Assembly: GCF_023006325.1 (NCBI RefSeq)
Contig: NZ_JAINDF010000001.1
Coordinates: 178,863-242,862 of the forward strand
Length of the DNA stretch: 64,000 nucleotides
Reading direction: 5' to 3'
Source: Kordiimonas marina
Lineage (GTDB): Bacteria > Pseudomonadota > Alphaproteobacteria > Sphingomonadales > Kordiimonadaceae
The notes beneath the pieces are model-generated. The model did no database searches, was not told where the DNA came from, and saw only the letters and a program-made list of their open reading frames with translations. The translations under genes and the position numbers were made by a program. Shown here one piece after another: positions 18,425-27,088 of the stretch (position 1 is its first letter; every line of letters starts with the position of its first letter).

Positions 18425-20104
18425 CTACCTGGAGCCCGCGAAGGTCTTGCCGAAGAAGTCACCCTTGTTCCAACTCGGACGCTTGTCGGCGTTGGCGATC
18501 GCGCTACAGATTAGCCAGTTCACATAGGCGAACTTGGCCCCGGCCTGATAATTGATCGGCAGGGTGATCTGGTCGGCTGGCGAATGGTAGGTGTGGTTGA
18601 GGAAATTCATGAAGATGGCGCCGCCATCCTCACCCTCGGCCGTTTTGCCGAAACCGGTGATCAGAAATACCGACGGAATACCCTGCTGAACGAAACGGTA
18701 ATGGTCGCTCCGCGTAAAGATGCCCTCTTCCGGGATCGGGTCGGGGCTCAAGGTAACCCCAGCCTTCTTAACCGCTTCCGCCGTGATCGGGCCAAGGCTT
18801 GACCGGTCGGCACCGAATGCGACGACATCGCTGAAATCATACAGAAGCACCGGCATGTCCAGGTTCACGTCCGCGACGAGGTCCTTCTTCTGAACTGTCG
18901 GGTAATGGGCGAAATATTCTGCGCCCAGAAGGCCCTTTTCCTCGGCCGTGACCGCTGCGAACAGGATAGAGCGGCGCGGTTTCTTGTGGGCCCGAGCGTA
19001 GGCACGGGCGACTTCCATCATCACCGCAACACCCGAGGCATTGTCGAGCGCGCCATTGTTGATCTTGTCATCACCCTTGGCGTTCGGCGACACACCGATA
19101 TGGTCAAGGTGCGCCGACAGGACAACATACTGGTCCTTCAGTTTCGGATCGCTGCCTTCGAGGACACCGAGTACGTTCGGGCTGTTGAACGGATCGGAGA
19201 CGATACTGTCGCGCTTCATATGGACCGTCGCCTTCAGGGGGAAGCCCTTGGGCGAGCCATCTTCCGCAGCGGCCAGGACATCATCAAAACTGTGGCCGCT
19301 GCCCTGGAACATCATCCGGGCGGTATCGGCGCTGATCGCCGCGCTGACCTTGATCAGCGATGTCGGGTCCTGCTGGCCGTTCTGCATCACCCACTCATAG
19401 CTCTTGCGGCCGAGATATTTTTTGTAGCGCGCAAACGGCCGATGCTTTTCACGTTCGATGGTGTTGACGCTGATATAGCCAACAGCACCCCGGCGCACAT
19501 ATTCCATCAGCTTTGTCCGTGTCGAGGCATAGTAAGCGCGGATTTCGGTGTTGAAGCTTTGGGGCGCCCCGGCAAGCGCGAGGACGATCTTGCCCTTGAG
19601 GTCGAGGCCAGCCAAATCATCATGACCGAAATCCGGCGCGGAAACGCCGTAACCCACGAACACCACTGGTGCGGTTATATCCCCATTGGGGGTACGGACA
19701 TTGCCGCCCATGACATAATCGTCGCCGAGGGCGAGTTTCTTTTCCGTGTCGCCGACACGCACGGTCATCAGCGCCGTTTCCTGGTTGAGCGCCGCGGTCT
19801 TGAACGGCACTTCCTGGAAGTAGCTGCCATTATCGCCCGCGGGTTTCAGCCCCAGCCGCGCATATTCGGCCGCGACATAATTGGCTGCGATCCGGTGCCC
19901 GACCGAGCCGGTATCCCGCCCGCGGAGTGTGTCATCAGCGAGGAAGGCGATATCCGCCTTGATGCGCGCTGCGCTGAATTGCACCGCCGGGTCCTTGACC
20001 TTGTGGTCCAGACCATGGCCGGCGCACGCGGCCAGCATGAAAACGGCGGTTATCGCACCGCCAAGCCGGGCACGTGATGGCCCGATTTTCGTAAAAATAT
20101 TCAT
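18425..20104 (-). CDS. M28-family zinc metallopeptidase, lipoprotein
   Basis: Likely periplasmic or outer-membrane-attached aminopeptidase. The 559-aa product has a lipobox FMLAAC (Cys27), a PA-type insert (PVVFVGYGVSAPDF...GKIVLAL) and the M28 metal ligands: His in SAHLDHIG, Asp in GALDNASG, Glu-Glu in TAEEKGLLG, Asp in VNLDMP and His in NHTYHSPAD. The start MNIFTK (GGGAAG upstream) is used; an ATG five codons earlier is possible. A promoter lies about 70 bases upstream. The specific substrate is unknown. Confidence 0.92.
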   Translation of the reverse strand: MNIFTKIGPSRARLGGAITAVFMLAACAGHGLDHKVKDPAVQFSAARIKADIAFLADDTLRGRDTGSVGHRIAANYVAAEYARLGLKPAGDNGSYFQEVPFKTAALNQETALMTVRVGDTEKKLALGDDYVMGGNVRTPNGDITAPVVFVGYGVSAPDFGHDDLAGLDLKGKIVLALAGAPQSFNTEIRAYYASTRTKLMEYVRRGAVGYISVNTIEREKHRPFARYKKYLGRKSYEWVMQNGQQDPTSLIKVSAAISADTARMMFQGSGHSFDDVLAAAEDGSPKGFPLKATVHMKRDSIVSDPFNSPNVLGVLEGSDPKLKDQYVVLSAHLDHIGVSPNAKGDDKINNGALDNASGVAVMMEVARAYARAHKKPRRSILFAAVTAEEKGLLGAEYFAHYPTVQKKDLVADVNLDMPVLLYDFSDVVAFGADRSSLGPITAEAVKKAGVTLSPDPIPEEGIFTRSDHYRFVQQGIPSVFLITGFGKTAEGEDGGAIFMNFLNHTYHSPADQITLPINYQAGAKFAYVNWLICSAIANADKRPSWNKGDFFGKTFAGSR

Positions 20105-20174
20105 GAGGTGACTTCCCATTTCCTACCCCCGTTTATCTGCCCAGCCCAAGGGCAACTTTTCGTTCAGGAGCTTG

Positions 20175-20202
20175 AGAATAGAGGGGTTACGCCGCCAGTC
20201 AA
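20175..20202 (-). promoter_or_regulatory. Putative sigma-70 promoter of the M28 peptidase gene
   Basis: On the minus strand TTGACT (20197-20202) and TATTCT (20175-20180) are separated by 16 bases, about 70 bases before the ATG at 20104. Confidence 0.5.
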
Positions 20203-20235
20203 CGCTAACGATAGAGGTAACGTTCGGAACGGGTG

Positions 20236-21525
20236 TCAGGCCTGCTCGAGCGCGTCGATCACCGCCCACAGCCGGTCCTGCCCCCACAGCGTGGTGGTAC
20301 CAACCCGGAAGGTGGGCACACCCCAACTGCCAGCCATCAGCATGTCCTGGCGGTTCTTTTCTGCCTTGGCTTCCCAGTCCAGGCCCGGGGTGGCATCCGC
20401 TTCGGCGAGCCAGTCTTTCTCAAGCCCGGCGCGGGCGAGGATTTTGGCGATGCCCTTGTCGCTGGCGCCATCGATACCTTCGGCCCACACGCCGCGCGTG
20501 AAAGCCTTGAAAAAGGCGAGGTCTTTGCCCTCCTCGGCCAGCGCGAAACCAAGCGCCATAGCCCGGCGCGTGGCGAGGCCAAGCGGGTCGACTATGGTGC
20601 CGAATGTAATACCCTCCAGCCGGGCTTCGCGGGTGGCATCCATCAGGATATAGCGGCTTTTGGAAGGCGGGACCTTCATCCCGCGCATCAGCATCGGCAT
20701 GACGGGGCGGAGCTTCAGGCGGATGCCCGAGCGCACCGCCAGTTCCGATGCCAGCGTCAGGCCCAGGTAGCTGTAGGGACTGCGGACCGAGAAGAAGAGC
20801 TCCACCGTCTTGCCGGCGACGGATTTCTCCATGGTTTCAAGCCGGTAGCGCCAAAGACGGGTAAGCTCGAAATGCACCTCGTCATCGCCGACACCCAGGC
20901 GGTTCAGGCGGCGCTCCAGATGGTCAAGCCGGTCAAGCCCGGGGTAGAATTCGCCACCATAATAAACTGTTCCGCTTGCGTAATGACCAAGCGTGCGCAA
21001 CAGCTTCTCATTCTCCGCCAGCCGGTCGTCGCCAATATCGGCCACCACGCACAGGCTGCGGATATCACCAAGGTCATGGCGCCAGAGGGCGGCGCCGACT
21101 TCCTCAGCGACCGACAGGAAATTCGGGTCGTCTTCGATGCTGGCGAGATAGCGGTTGGCCATGCCGACAGCGAGCCTGTCCGGCACCATCGCGGTGTTCG
21201 GAAACCCAAGGCCATAAAGGCGCGCGAGCCTTGTGGCATCAAGGATGCTGTAGGCTTCATAGCGTTCCGGGTCCGGGTACATATTGGCGGGCAAACGTTC
21301 CACCACTTTGGGGCGGAGCTTGACATTGAAGCGCGCCAGAAAGTCCGGCAGCACCTGCACCATCAATTGGCAGTAGGGGTCATCAACCCTATGAAAATAA
21401 AGGAGTTCATGGCCCTTACGGGACAGACGACGGCCGATTTCGGCACGCGCGCGGGTCAGGCCGAGCCTGGTGTCGCTGGTAAGCCAGGTCGAAAGACCGG
21501 CTGAAATCAGTGCTTTAGCGCTCAT
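20236..21525 (-). CDS. Double thioredoxin-fold protein, HCCA-isomerase/DsbA-like (two tandem domains)
   Basis: The 429-aa product looks like two related halves. Residues from about 40 onward begin ELLYFHRVDDPYCQLMVQVLPDFL. Residues from about 240 begin VELFFSVRSPYSYLGLTLASELA and end with WGVPTFRVGTTTLWGQDRL, as in 2-hydroxychromene-2-carboxylate isomerases and kappa-class GSTs. The usual family member is about 200 aa, so this is a fusion or duplication. The C-terminal half has Ser (SPYSYLG) where DsbA has the CxxC. The N-terminal half has a single Cys (DPYC). Function is unknown; glutathione-dependent chemistry is a guess. Confidence 0.82.
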   Translation of the reverse strand: MSAKALISAGLSTWLTSDTRLGLTRARAEIGRRLSRKGHELLYFHRVDDPYCQLMVQVLPDFLARFNVKLRPKVVERLPANMYPDPERYEAYSILDATRLARLYGLGFPNTAMVPDRLAVGMANRYLASIEDDPNFLSVAEEVGAALWRHDLGDIRSLCVVADIGDDRLAENEKLLRTLGHYASGTVYYGGEFYPGLDRLDHLERRLNRLGVGDDEVHFELTRLWRYRLETMEKSVAGKTVELFFSVRSPYSYLGLTLASELAVRSGIRLKLRPVMPMLMRGMKVPPSKSRYILMDATREARLEGITFGTIVDPLGLATRRAMALGFALAEEGKDLAFFKAFTRGVWAEGIDGASDKGIAKILARAGLEKDWLAEADATPGLDWEAKAEKNRQDMLMAGSWGVPTFRVGTTTLWGQDRLWAVIDALEQA

Positions 21526-21662
21526 TGAACCCCGACATCGCCCCCACGGCAACTGTTGCATGACTGTTGTTTTGCTGTTGCACCTGCAACACTTAGCCGT
21601 TTGCGCCCAACAGTTAAAGTCCAAACATAAGGGCCTTCATCCCACGGCCCATGCCCCCCATA

Positions 21663-21688
21663 AAAAAGGACGGCCGAAGCCGCCCTTT
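21663..21688 (-). terminator. Putative terminator after the peroxiredoxin gene
   Basis: AAAGG and CGGC arms around a CGAA tetraloop with one mismatch, followed on the minus strand by T's, 22 bases past the peroxiredoxin stop. Confidence 0.7.
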
Positions 21689-21709
21689 CAGGTCAGGAAT
21701 GCCCAGCCC

Positions 21710-22192
21710 TTAAAGTTGGGTCAGCATATGGTCGGCGCTCGAGACATGGAACGCACCCGGGTCCTCGATATTGAGCTCGGTCACAACACCGTCCTTCACG
21801 ATCATCGAGAAACGCTTGGCGCGGGTGCCCATGCCGAAGCCGGAGGCGTCAAGCTCCATCCCCAGCGCCTTGGTGAAATCGGCGTTACCATCGGCGAGCA
21901 TGACGACCTTATCGTCCGCGCCCTGGTCCTTGCCCCAGGCGTTCATGACGAACACGTCGTTGACCGACATGCAGGCGATGACGTCCGCGCCCTTGGCCTT
22001 CAGGTCACCCGCGTGGGTCACGAAGCCCGGCAGGTGCTTGGCCGAACAGGTCGGCGTATAGGCGCCGGGCACGGCGAAAAAGGCCACGGTTTTGCCGGCG
22101 AAAAATTCGTCGGTGCTCACGGGTGCCGGGCCGTCCGCCGTCATGGTGGTCAGCATTGCGCTCGGGATCTTGTCGCCAACTTTAATGGTCAT
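21710..22192 (-). CDS. Peroxiredoxin (Prx5 subfamily)
   Basis: Thiol peroxidase reducing hydrogen peroxide and alkyl hydroperoxides. The 160-aa product has the Prx5 signature PGAYTPTCSAKHLPGF with peroxidatic Cys49, the conserved NDVFVMNAWG helix, and FSMIVKDGVV. A second Cys occurs in VIACMSVND; a one-Cys, glutathione-coupled mechanism is common in this group. Upstream start context is GAGGAGC and the ORF length is exact for the family. Confidence 0.94.
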   Translation of the reverse strand: MTIKVGDKIPSAMLTTMTADGPAPVSTDEFFAGKTVAFFAVPGAYTPTCSAKHLPGFVTHAGDLKAKGADVIACMSVNDVFVMNAWGKDQGADDKVVMLADGNADFTKALGMELDASGFGMGTRAKRFSMIVKDGVVTELNIEDPGAFHVSSADHMLTQL

Positions 22193-22301
22193 CGGTTTGC
22201 TCCTCGCATAGATCTATCAAGTCAGATGAAGTTGCCGCCACTCTACCCCCGGTTTGGGCGCAGGCAAACGATTCGTTTTACCGGCGCTGAAGCGGCGACG
22301 A

Positions 22302-23153
22302 TCAGGGGCGGGTAATCTTGAGCGTGCGGTCGATCGCCTGGCCGTGGCCGTCGCTGATGGTCAGGCGCACGTCATGGCCCAGAAGGTCGAACGGCTTGTT
22401 GCCCATCATCGGCGAGAGCACAAAGCGCGCGCTTTTGCCGTCCGCCATCAGCTTCATCTTCGGCGTGCCGAAATGCACCATGTCCCCCGCTTCGGCGAAC
22501 AGGTCGGCCCCCGAAAGCGTCACATCGGCGGCGACATCGACGATCAGCCGCTGATGGCCCTTGGTGCCCATCAGCCGCATCCCGGTGACCTTGAGGCCGA
22601 CACCGGCATCGCCTTCGCGCACCGGCACCCGCTTGAGCCAGACACCGATCCGGATATCGTTCCCGGAAATATCAGGGGTTTCAGGCAGCTTGTAGGTGGC
22701 TTCAAACGGCACGCAAATGTCCTTGCACACCATGAAGTCGGCGCTGATAACGGTTCCCGGCTTGGTACCCTTCTTCATGCGGAAAGGCAGCATCACCCGG
22801 TTGTGGTAGCCCGTGGTTCCAATGCCGAACAGCGTGAAGCGCTCAGGCAGCGGAAACAGGATTTCGATCGGCTTGTCGCCTTCGCGCAGGCGCACGGGCA
22901 ACCCGGCCTCCCCCGGCGAACGCCAGTAGGTTTTCCAGCCCGGTGCCATATCCGCTTCCCAGGCATAAAGCCGGTTGCCGTCCTTGTCCGTCATCGCGGC
23001 CGAGGCGGCGACAAGGTGCGTCCGCACCATGCCGTCATGATCCTGCCATGGGGTTTCCGCGCCAGCGTCATCCGCCATGACGGACGGCGCCCAAAGGGAA
23101 AACGCCGCAGCAGCGGCCAAAGCAAGGCAAGATAAGAACCGGGGCATCGGCAC
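22302..23153 (-). CDS. Periplasmic DsbD N-terminal-domain protein (stand-alone)
   Basis: The 283-aa product has a cleavable signal peptide (hydrophobic 8-24, cleavage after about SVMA) and resembles the alpha domain of the thiol reductase DsbD, with the CxxxC pair Cys143 and Cys147 (MVCKDICVPFEATY) and GWKTYWRSPGEAGLPV. No transmembrane or C-terminal thioredoxin domain follows, so electrons would have to come from a separate CcdA-like partner not seen here. A role in cytochrome c or periplasmic disulfide reduction is inferred. Confidence 0.85.
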   Translation of the reverse strand: MPMPRFLSCLALAAAAAFSLWAPSVMADDAGAETPWQDHDGMVRTHLVAASAAMTDKDGNRLYAWEADMAPGWKTYWRSPGEAGLPVRLREGDKPIEILFPLPERFTLFGIGTTGYHNRVMLPFRMKKGTKPGTVISADFMVCKDICVPFEATYKLPETPDISGNDIRIGVWLKRVPVREGDAGVGLKVTGMRLMGTKGHQRLIVDVAADVTLSGADLFAEAGDMVHFGTPKMKLMADGKSARFVLSPMMGNKPFDLLGHDVRLTISDGHGQAIDRTLKITRP

Positions 23154-23341
23154 CTCCTAACAAATATTCGCCCGATCCATAGCAGGACCGGGCGCCGGGT
23201 TCCAACCACGCTATTTCACGAATGTGTCAAAGTCTGGTCATCTTCGCTGATTATCACCCCTTCACTGGGGCCAAAAGCCAGTCCCAAGATCAGCGTATGA
23301 TTGCACGTCCCGCCCATAAAGGCTAAGCTCGGGGAAGCGAC

Positions 23342-23917
23342 ATGAGGAAGCGGATGACATCTTCAACATATCTCGACAACAAGCTTCTGCTGGCGATGCC
23401 CGGCATGCTGGACCCCCGGTTCGACCGCAGCGTGATCTATGTCTGCTCGCATGACAGCGAAGGCGCCATGGGGCTGATCATCAACCAGCCGTTCGACGGG
23501 CTGAGCTTCCCCGACCTACTGGAGCAACTGGAGATCGACGTGAAGGGCCAGGCGCCCGACATCACCATCCATCACGGCGGCCCGGTTGAACCCGGCCGCG
23601 GATTTGTGCTGCATTCGGCTGACTATGTGCAGGAAAGCACGCTTGTCGTCTCCGAACGGCTGGCGCTCACGGCCACAGTCGATGTCCTCCGTGCCATTGC
23701 CGAAGGCACCGGCCCGAAGCATCACCTGCTCGCGCTCGGCTACGCCGGGTGGGGCGCAGGCCAGCTGGAGCAGGAAATCCAGTCCAACAGCTGGCTGACC
23801 GCCGAAGCCGACGATGAGATCATCTTCAATACCGAGCTTGAACAGAAATGGCCCCGCGCCATGGCGATGCTGGGCGTGAATGTCTCCATGCTGTCCGCCG
23901 AAACCGGCCACGCGTGA
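23342..23917 (+). CDS. YqgE/AlgH family protein
   Basis: Conserved cytoplasmic protein of unknown biochemical role, often called AlgH. The 191-aa product shows the family blocks LLLAMPGMLDPRFDRSVIYVC, GAMGLIINQP, HHGGPVEPGRGFVLHS and LALGYAGWGAGQLEQEI. Two starts are possible, each with a ribosome binding site: ATG at 23342 (GGGGAAG) and ATG at 23354 (AGGAAG). The first is given. Divergent from the DsbD-like gene. Confidence 0.93.
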   Translation: MRKRMTSSTYLDNKLLLAMPGMLDPRFDRSVIYVCSHDSEGAMGLIINQPFDGLSFPDLLEQLEIDVKGQAPDITIHHGGPVEPGRGFVLHSADYVQESTLVVSERLALTATVDVLRAIAEGTGPKHHLLALGYAGWGAGQLEQEIQSNSWLTAEADDEIIFNTELEQKWPRAMAMLGVNVSMLSAETGHA

Positions 23918-23982
23918 AATATTCAGCATCCAACCATTAGCGGTAGGTTCGCAATATTTTTCCAGCCAATTTTTAGGACCAA

Positions 23983-24534
23983 ATGAGCGACATATCCCTA
24001 TGGCAATCAGTTATGAGCACTGTGTCTACAATCGCAGCCACAGGAAGCGCCATTTTTGCATTTATGACAATTCGCTTAGCTGTCAATGAGCGTAAAGAGC
24101 AGGAGAAGAATGGACGTCCATATTTATCTATGACTTCTGCGACCGAAGAACAAAACCGTAGCTTCATCGTTATAGCTCTTAGAAACATTGGTCTCCGCCA
24201 GGCTAGATCGTGTGAACTAAAAGTTGCCTTTTACCGTGCGACAGACCTCAGTGAATCACTAGCCCATCCTCCAAGCAATTTCGCCACCGCGCTTCTCCCT
24301 GATATGCCCCATCATTTGAGGGTTTCTTGCCCAGATGATATGTCACAGCATTATGCTTACATGGTTATTGGGACGAGGTATGAAGACCCAATTGATGGCA
24401 GGGTATATTCCGAACGCCACTACTTCCAAAACTCACAACGCAATGATGTACTTAGCTTGGGATACTGCAGCATTCATGAAGTTGAGAAGCTAAGGGGTGC
24501 AATTGCGCCGGCGTTCTCTCGTTACCCAGAATAG
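23983..24534 (+). CDS. Hypothetical protein, AT-rich, one N-terminal membrane segment
   Basis: The 183-aa product begins with a hydrophobic segment (about 10-32), a positively charged stretch (NERKEQEKNGRP) and a soluble domain with alternating hydrophobic residues and no motif I know. The topology recalls small membrane-anchored proteins of unknown function. AGGACC precedes the ATG. Codon use differs from both neighbours: many A/T-ending codons (AAA, ATT, TTA) in a sequence otherwise dominated by GC-ending codons. This suggests recent acquisition. It lies between yqgE and the convergent MAPEG gene, with only 3 bases to the latter. Confidence 0.72.
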   Translation: MSDISLWQSVMSTVSTIAATGSAIFAFMTIRLAVNERKEQEKNGRPYLSMTSATEEQNRSFIVIALRNIGLRQARSCELKVAFYRATDLSESLAHPPSNFATALLPDMPHHLRVSCPDDMSQHYAYMVIGTRYEDPIDGRVYSERHYFQNSQRNDVLSLGYCSIHEVEKLRGAIAPAFSRYPE

Positions 24535-24537
24535 CCC

Positions 24538-24921
24538 TTAAATCAGTGGCAGCGCCATCATGATGAGGCCGACGTTGGCCGCGATCCAGAAGATCGAGCG
24601 GAACCAAGGCAGGCCACTGGCGTAGGCCGGGATGAACAGAACCCGCATGGCCAGGAAAAGCATGGCGCCGTTCATGACATCGCTTGACGTATCCACACCT
24701 TTGACCATCGCCAACAGCGCCAGCGCAAGGAACAGCGGCATGGCTTCCATCATGTTGTTCTTGGCGCGGTCGAGCCGGGCGGCAACGGCGGTCATGTCAG
24801 GCGGGTTGTCCCGGTTGCCGACAAGAACCGTCACATTGAGGCCGAAGCGCGAAACTTCCTGAAGAAAAAGCTGGAGCACATAAAGCACCAGCACCAGAAG
24901 AATGATAGTTGTGAGCGACAT
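24538..24921 (-). CDS. MAPEG-family membrane protein
   Basis: The 127-aa product has four hydrophobic segments and the family signature RLDRAKNNMMEAMPLFLALALL (in pieces, about 49-70). The MAPEG family includes microsomal glutathione transferases and eicosanoid enzymes; bacterial members of this kind usually have no known substrate. GGGAGG precedes the ATG. It might handle lipophilic or glutathione-conjugated compounds, which is inference. Confidence 0.88.
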   Translation of the reverse strand: MSLTTIILLVLVLYVLQLFLQEVSRFGLNVTVLVGNRDNPPDMTAVAARLDRAKNNMMEAMPLFLALALLAMVKGVDTSSDVMNGAMLFLAMRVLFIPAYASGLPWFRSIFWIAANVGLIMMALPLI

Positions 24922-25025
24922 TGATATTTCCTCCCCAAGAGTAATGTCCCAGCTCGATTATTGGCTGAAAGCATGACCTTGGCAATCTTTGCGTCTGCGC
25001 TTGGGAAGACTAGAGGCCTGACGCC

Positions 25026-25718
25026 TCAGTTCAGGGACTGTTCCTGGGGGCCGTCGAAGGCGTCTAGGCTGAGGGAGGGAACGTCGGGGTATTGCTCCTG
25101 AACGCCGAGGCGGTCGAGTTCCAGCATGGTTTCCATATCGAGCGCACGCATCTCCAGCCCGGCGCGGTCCATCGCGCCAAGGACGCGCGGCGACAGGTGT
25201 TTTGGCGTCAGGATACGCGGCGACGGCACCACAAGCAGGCTGTTGATTTCGTGCTCGAACCCGCCCCATTTATCGATGAAGCCCTGGTTCTGATAGTCGA
25301 ACGGCCGCACGACACCGACCAGTTCCGTCCCGCCCATGACCCGCGGCTCCGCGAACGGCAGGACCAGCACTTCAAGGTCGAACCGGCGGCCGGACGCAAG
25401 TGAAAAGGCCCCGGTGCGCAGGATGCCGCAGCTTTGCACAAGCGCAACGGCATACAGCTCCTCCATCAGGGCGGCCTGGTCATGATCGGCGAAGATATCG
25501 GCATAGACGCGGCCCGACATGCCGCAGCCGACCGCGCCCTCAAGCGAGGACCCGGAAAGACGGTAGCGAAGCGCGCCCTCCTTGCCCATTTCCAGGATGA
25601 ACATCCAGGACAGCAAAGAGGTCAGCTTACGGAGATCAAGCTGATTACGATCCGGAACCCGGTCCCCACCACCAAGTGACCGCCAATATCGCAAGAACTG
25701 GCAGAGCTCAGGACTCAA
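25026..25718 (-). CDS. PAS-domain (PAS_5-type) protein
   Basis: The 230-aa product shows the pattern of the alphaproteobacterial PAS_5 family: LCQFLRYWRSLGGGDRVPDRNQLD, a line LRYRLSGSSLEGAVGCGMSGRVYADIF, and LPFAEPRVMGGTELVGVV. There is no output domain. An extra C-terminal helix of about 70 residues (145-230) is specific to this copy. Role unknown; such proteins are presumed small-ligand or redox sensors. The start is TTG with GGGGG about 7 bases upstream. Two more proteins of this type occur at 37.8 and 38.4 kb. Confidence 0.78.
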   Translation of the reverse strand: MSPELCQFLRYWRSLGGGDRVPDRNQLDLRKLTSLLSWMFILEMGKEGALRYRLSGSSLEGAVGCGMSGRVYADIFADHDQAALMEELYAVALVQSCGILRTGAFSLASGRRFDLEVLVLPFAEPRVMGGTELVGVVRPFDYQNQGFIDKWGGFEHEINSLLVVPSPRILTPKHLSPRVLGAMDRAGLEMRALDMETMLELDRLGVQEQYPDVPSLSLDAFDGPQEQSLN

Positions 25719-25849
25719 GAAACACCCCCTGAAATAAGTTTCTTATATTGCAGAGCCTATCACCTTAACCGATGGTCAGCAATACTTTGACGATAGTAAG
25801 AAATTCTTTCCAGGGACTCGGGAATTAAAGAAAATTTTGGATAATTATT

Positions 25850-27088
25850 TTAGAAATTAACCTTTTCCAGCGCACCACCCCCAACAAGGGCAGTCGAAAC
25901 GGCATTCTCGTCAAGGATGCGGGTGGCCATGGCCTTAACATCGGCAGGTGTCACGCGCGATACATTGGCGAGCATTTCCTCGACCGGGATGATGCGGTCG
26001 AACACCAGCATCTGACGGCCCAGCTGCTCCATGCGGGATGTGGTGGCCTCAAGCGCCATGGTGAGCCCGGCCTTGAGCTGCGCGAGCGCGATACCGAATT
26101 CCTGGTCGGTCGGCCCCTTGGTCAGCGCCTCCATCTCGGCGCGGATGACCGGCATCATATCTGCGGCCATGTCAGGCCCTGTCCCGGCATAGAGGCCGAA
26201 AATACCGGTTTCCTTGTGGCTGGAGGTAAAGCTGTAAACCGAATAGGCGAGCCCACGGTTTTCCCGCACTTCCTGGAACAGGCGCGAGGACATGCCCCCA
26301 CCCAGGATGGTCGAATAGACCTGAAGCGCATAATAGTCATCTTCATGGAAGGACGCGCCCCGCCAGCCGAGGGCGACGTGGATTTGCTCCAGCTCCCGCT
26401 TGTCCAGATGGCGGCCACCGGTGAAGGTGGCGGGCACCGTTTCATGGCGCGGGCCTTCCGGCAGGGCACTGAACTTTTCCATCACCTGGGCGACCAGCGC
26501 GCCATGGTCGAGGTTGCCAACCGCCGAAATGACGATGTTGGACGCGGTATATTTCGATTGCAGGAAGCCGCGCAGGTCATCCGGCGTGAAGGAGCGCACG
26601 GTCTCCGGCTCGCCCAGGATCGACCGGCCGAGCGGTTGCCCCCCGAAGGAAACAGCCTGCAAGTGGTCGAAGATGATATCGTCGGGCGTATCGATCGCCT
26701 GACCGATTTCCTGGATGATCACCTCTTTTTCGCGCGTGAGCTCGCCCGCATCGAAACGGCTGTTGAGGATGATGTCGGCCAGAAGGTCGAGCGCGAGGCC
26801 CATGTCTTCCTTCATCACGCGGGCGTAATAGCTGGTCTGGTCACGCGCTGTCCCGGCGTTCATATGGCCGCCGACCGCCTCGATCTCGAAGGCGATATCG
26901 CGCGCGCTCCTCCGCTCGGTGCCCTTGAACAGCATATGTTCGATACAGTGGGTGATGCCGTTCTGGGCCGGCGTTTCATGCCGCGCCCCGACATCGACCC
27001 ACACGCCGACCGCGACAGTCTGAAGGAGAGGACGGCTTTCGCTGACGATACGCAGCCCGTTGTCGAGCCGGGTCAGGCGGACGCTCAA
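25850..27088 (-). CDS. M16-family zinc peptidase (mitochondrial-processing-peptidase-like)
   Basis: Insulinase-family endopeptidase of 412 aa with the inverted zinc motif HxxEH at 47-51 (HCIEHMLFKGT) and the downstream Glu in the ELTREKEVIIQEI helix. It is the bacterial relative of the mitochondrial processing peptidase, usually found downstream of thrC in Alphaproteobacteria as here. The start is TTG, overlapping the thrC stop (TTGA), with AAGGGGG eight bases upstream, so translation is coupled to thrC. Confidence 0.93.
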   Translation of the reverse strand: MSVRLTRLDNGLRIVSESRPLLQTVAVGVWVDVGARHETPAQNGITHCIEHMLFKGTERRSARDIAFEIEAVGGHMNAGTARDQTSYYARVMKEDMGLALDLLADIILNSRFDAGELTREKEVIIQEIGQAIDTPDDIIFDHLQAVSFGGQPLGRSILGEPETVRSFTPDDLRGFLQSKYTASNIVISAVGNLDHGALVAQVMEKFSALPEGPRHETVPATFTGGRHLDKRELEQIHVALGWRGASFHEDDYYALQVYSTILGGGMSSRLFQEVRENRGLAYSVYSFTSSHKETGIFGLYAGTGPDMAADMMPVIRAEMEALTKGPTDQEFGIALAQLKAGLTMALEATTSRMEQLGRQMLVFDRIIPVEEMLANVSRVTPADVKAMATRILDENAVSTALVGGGALEKVNF

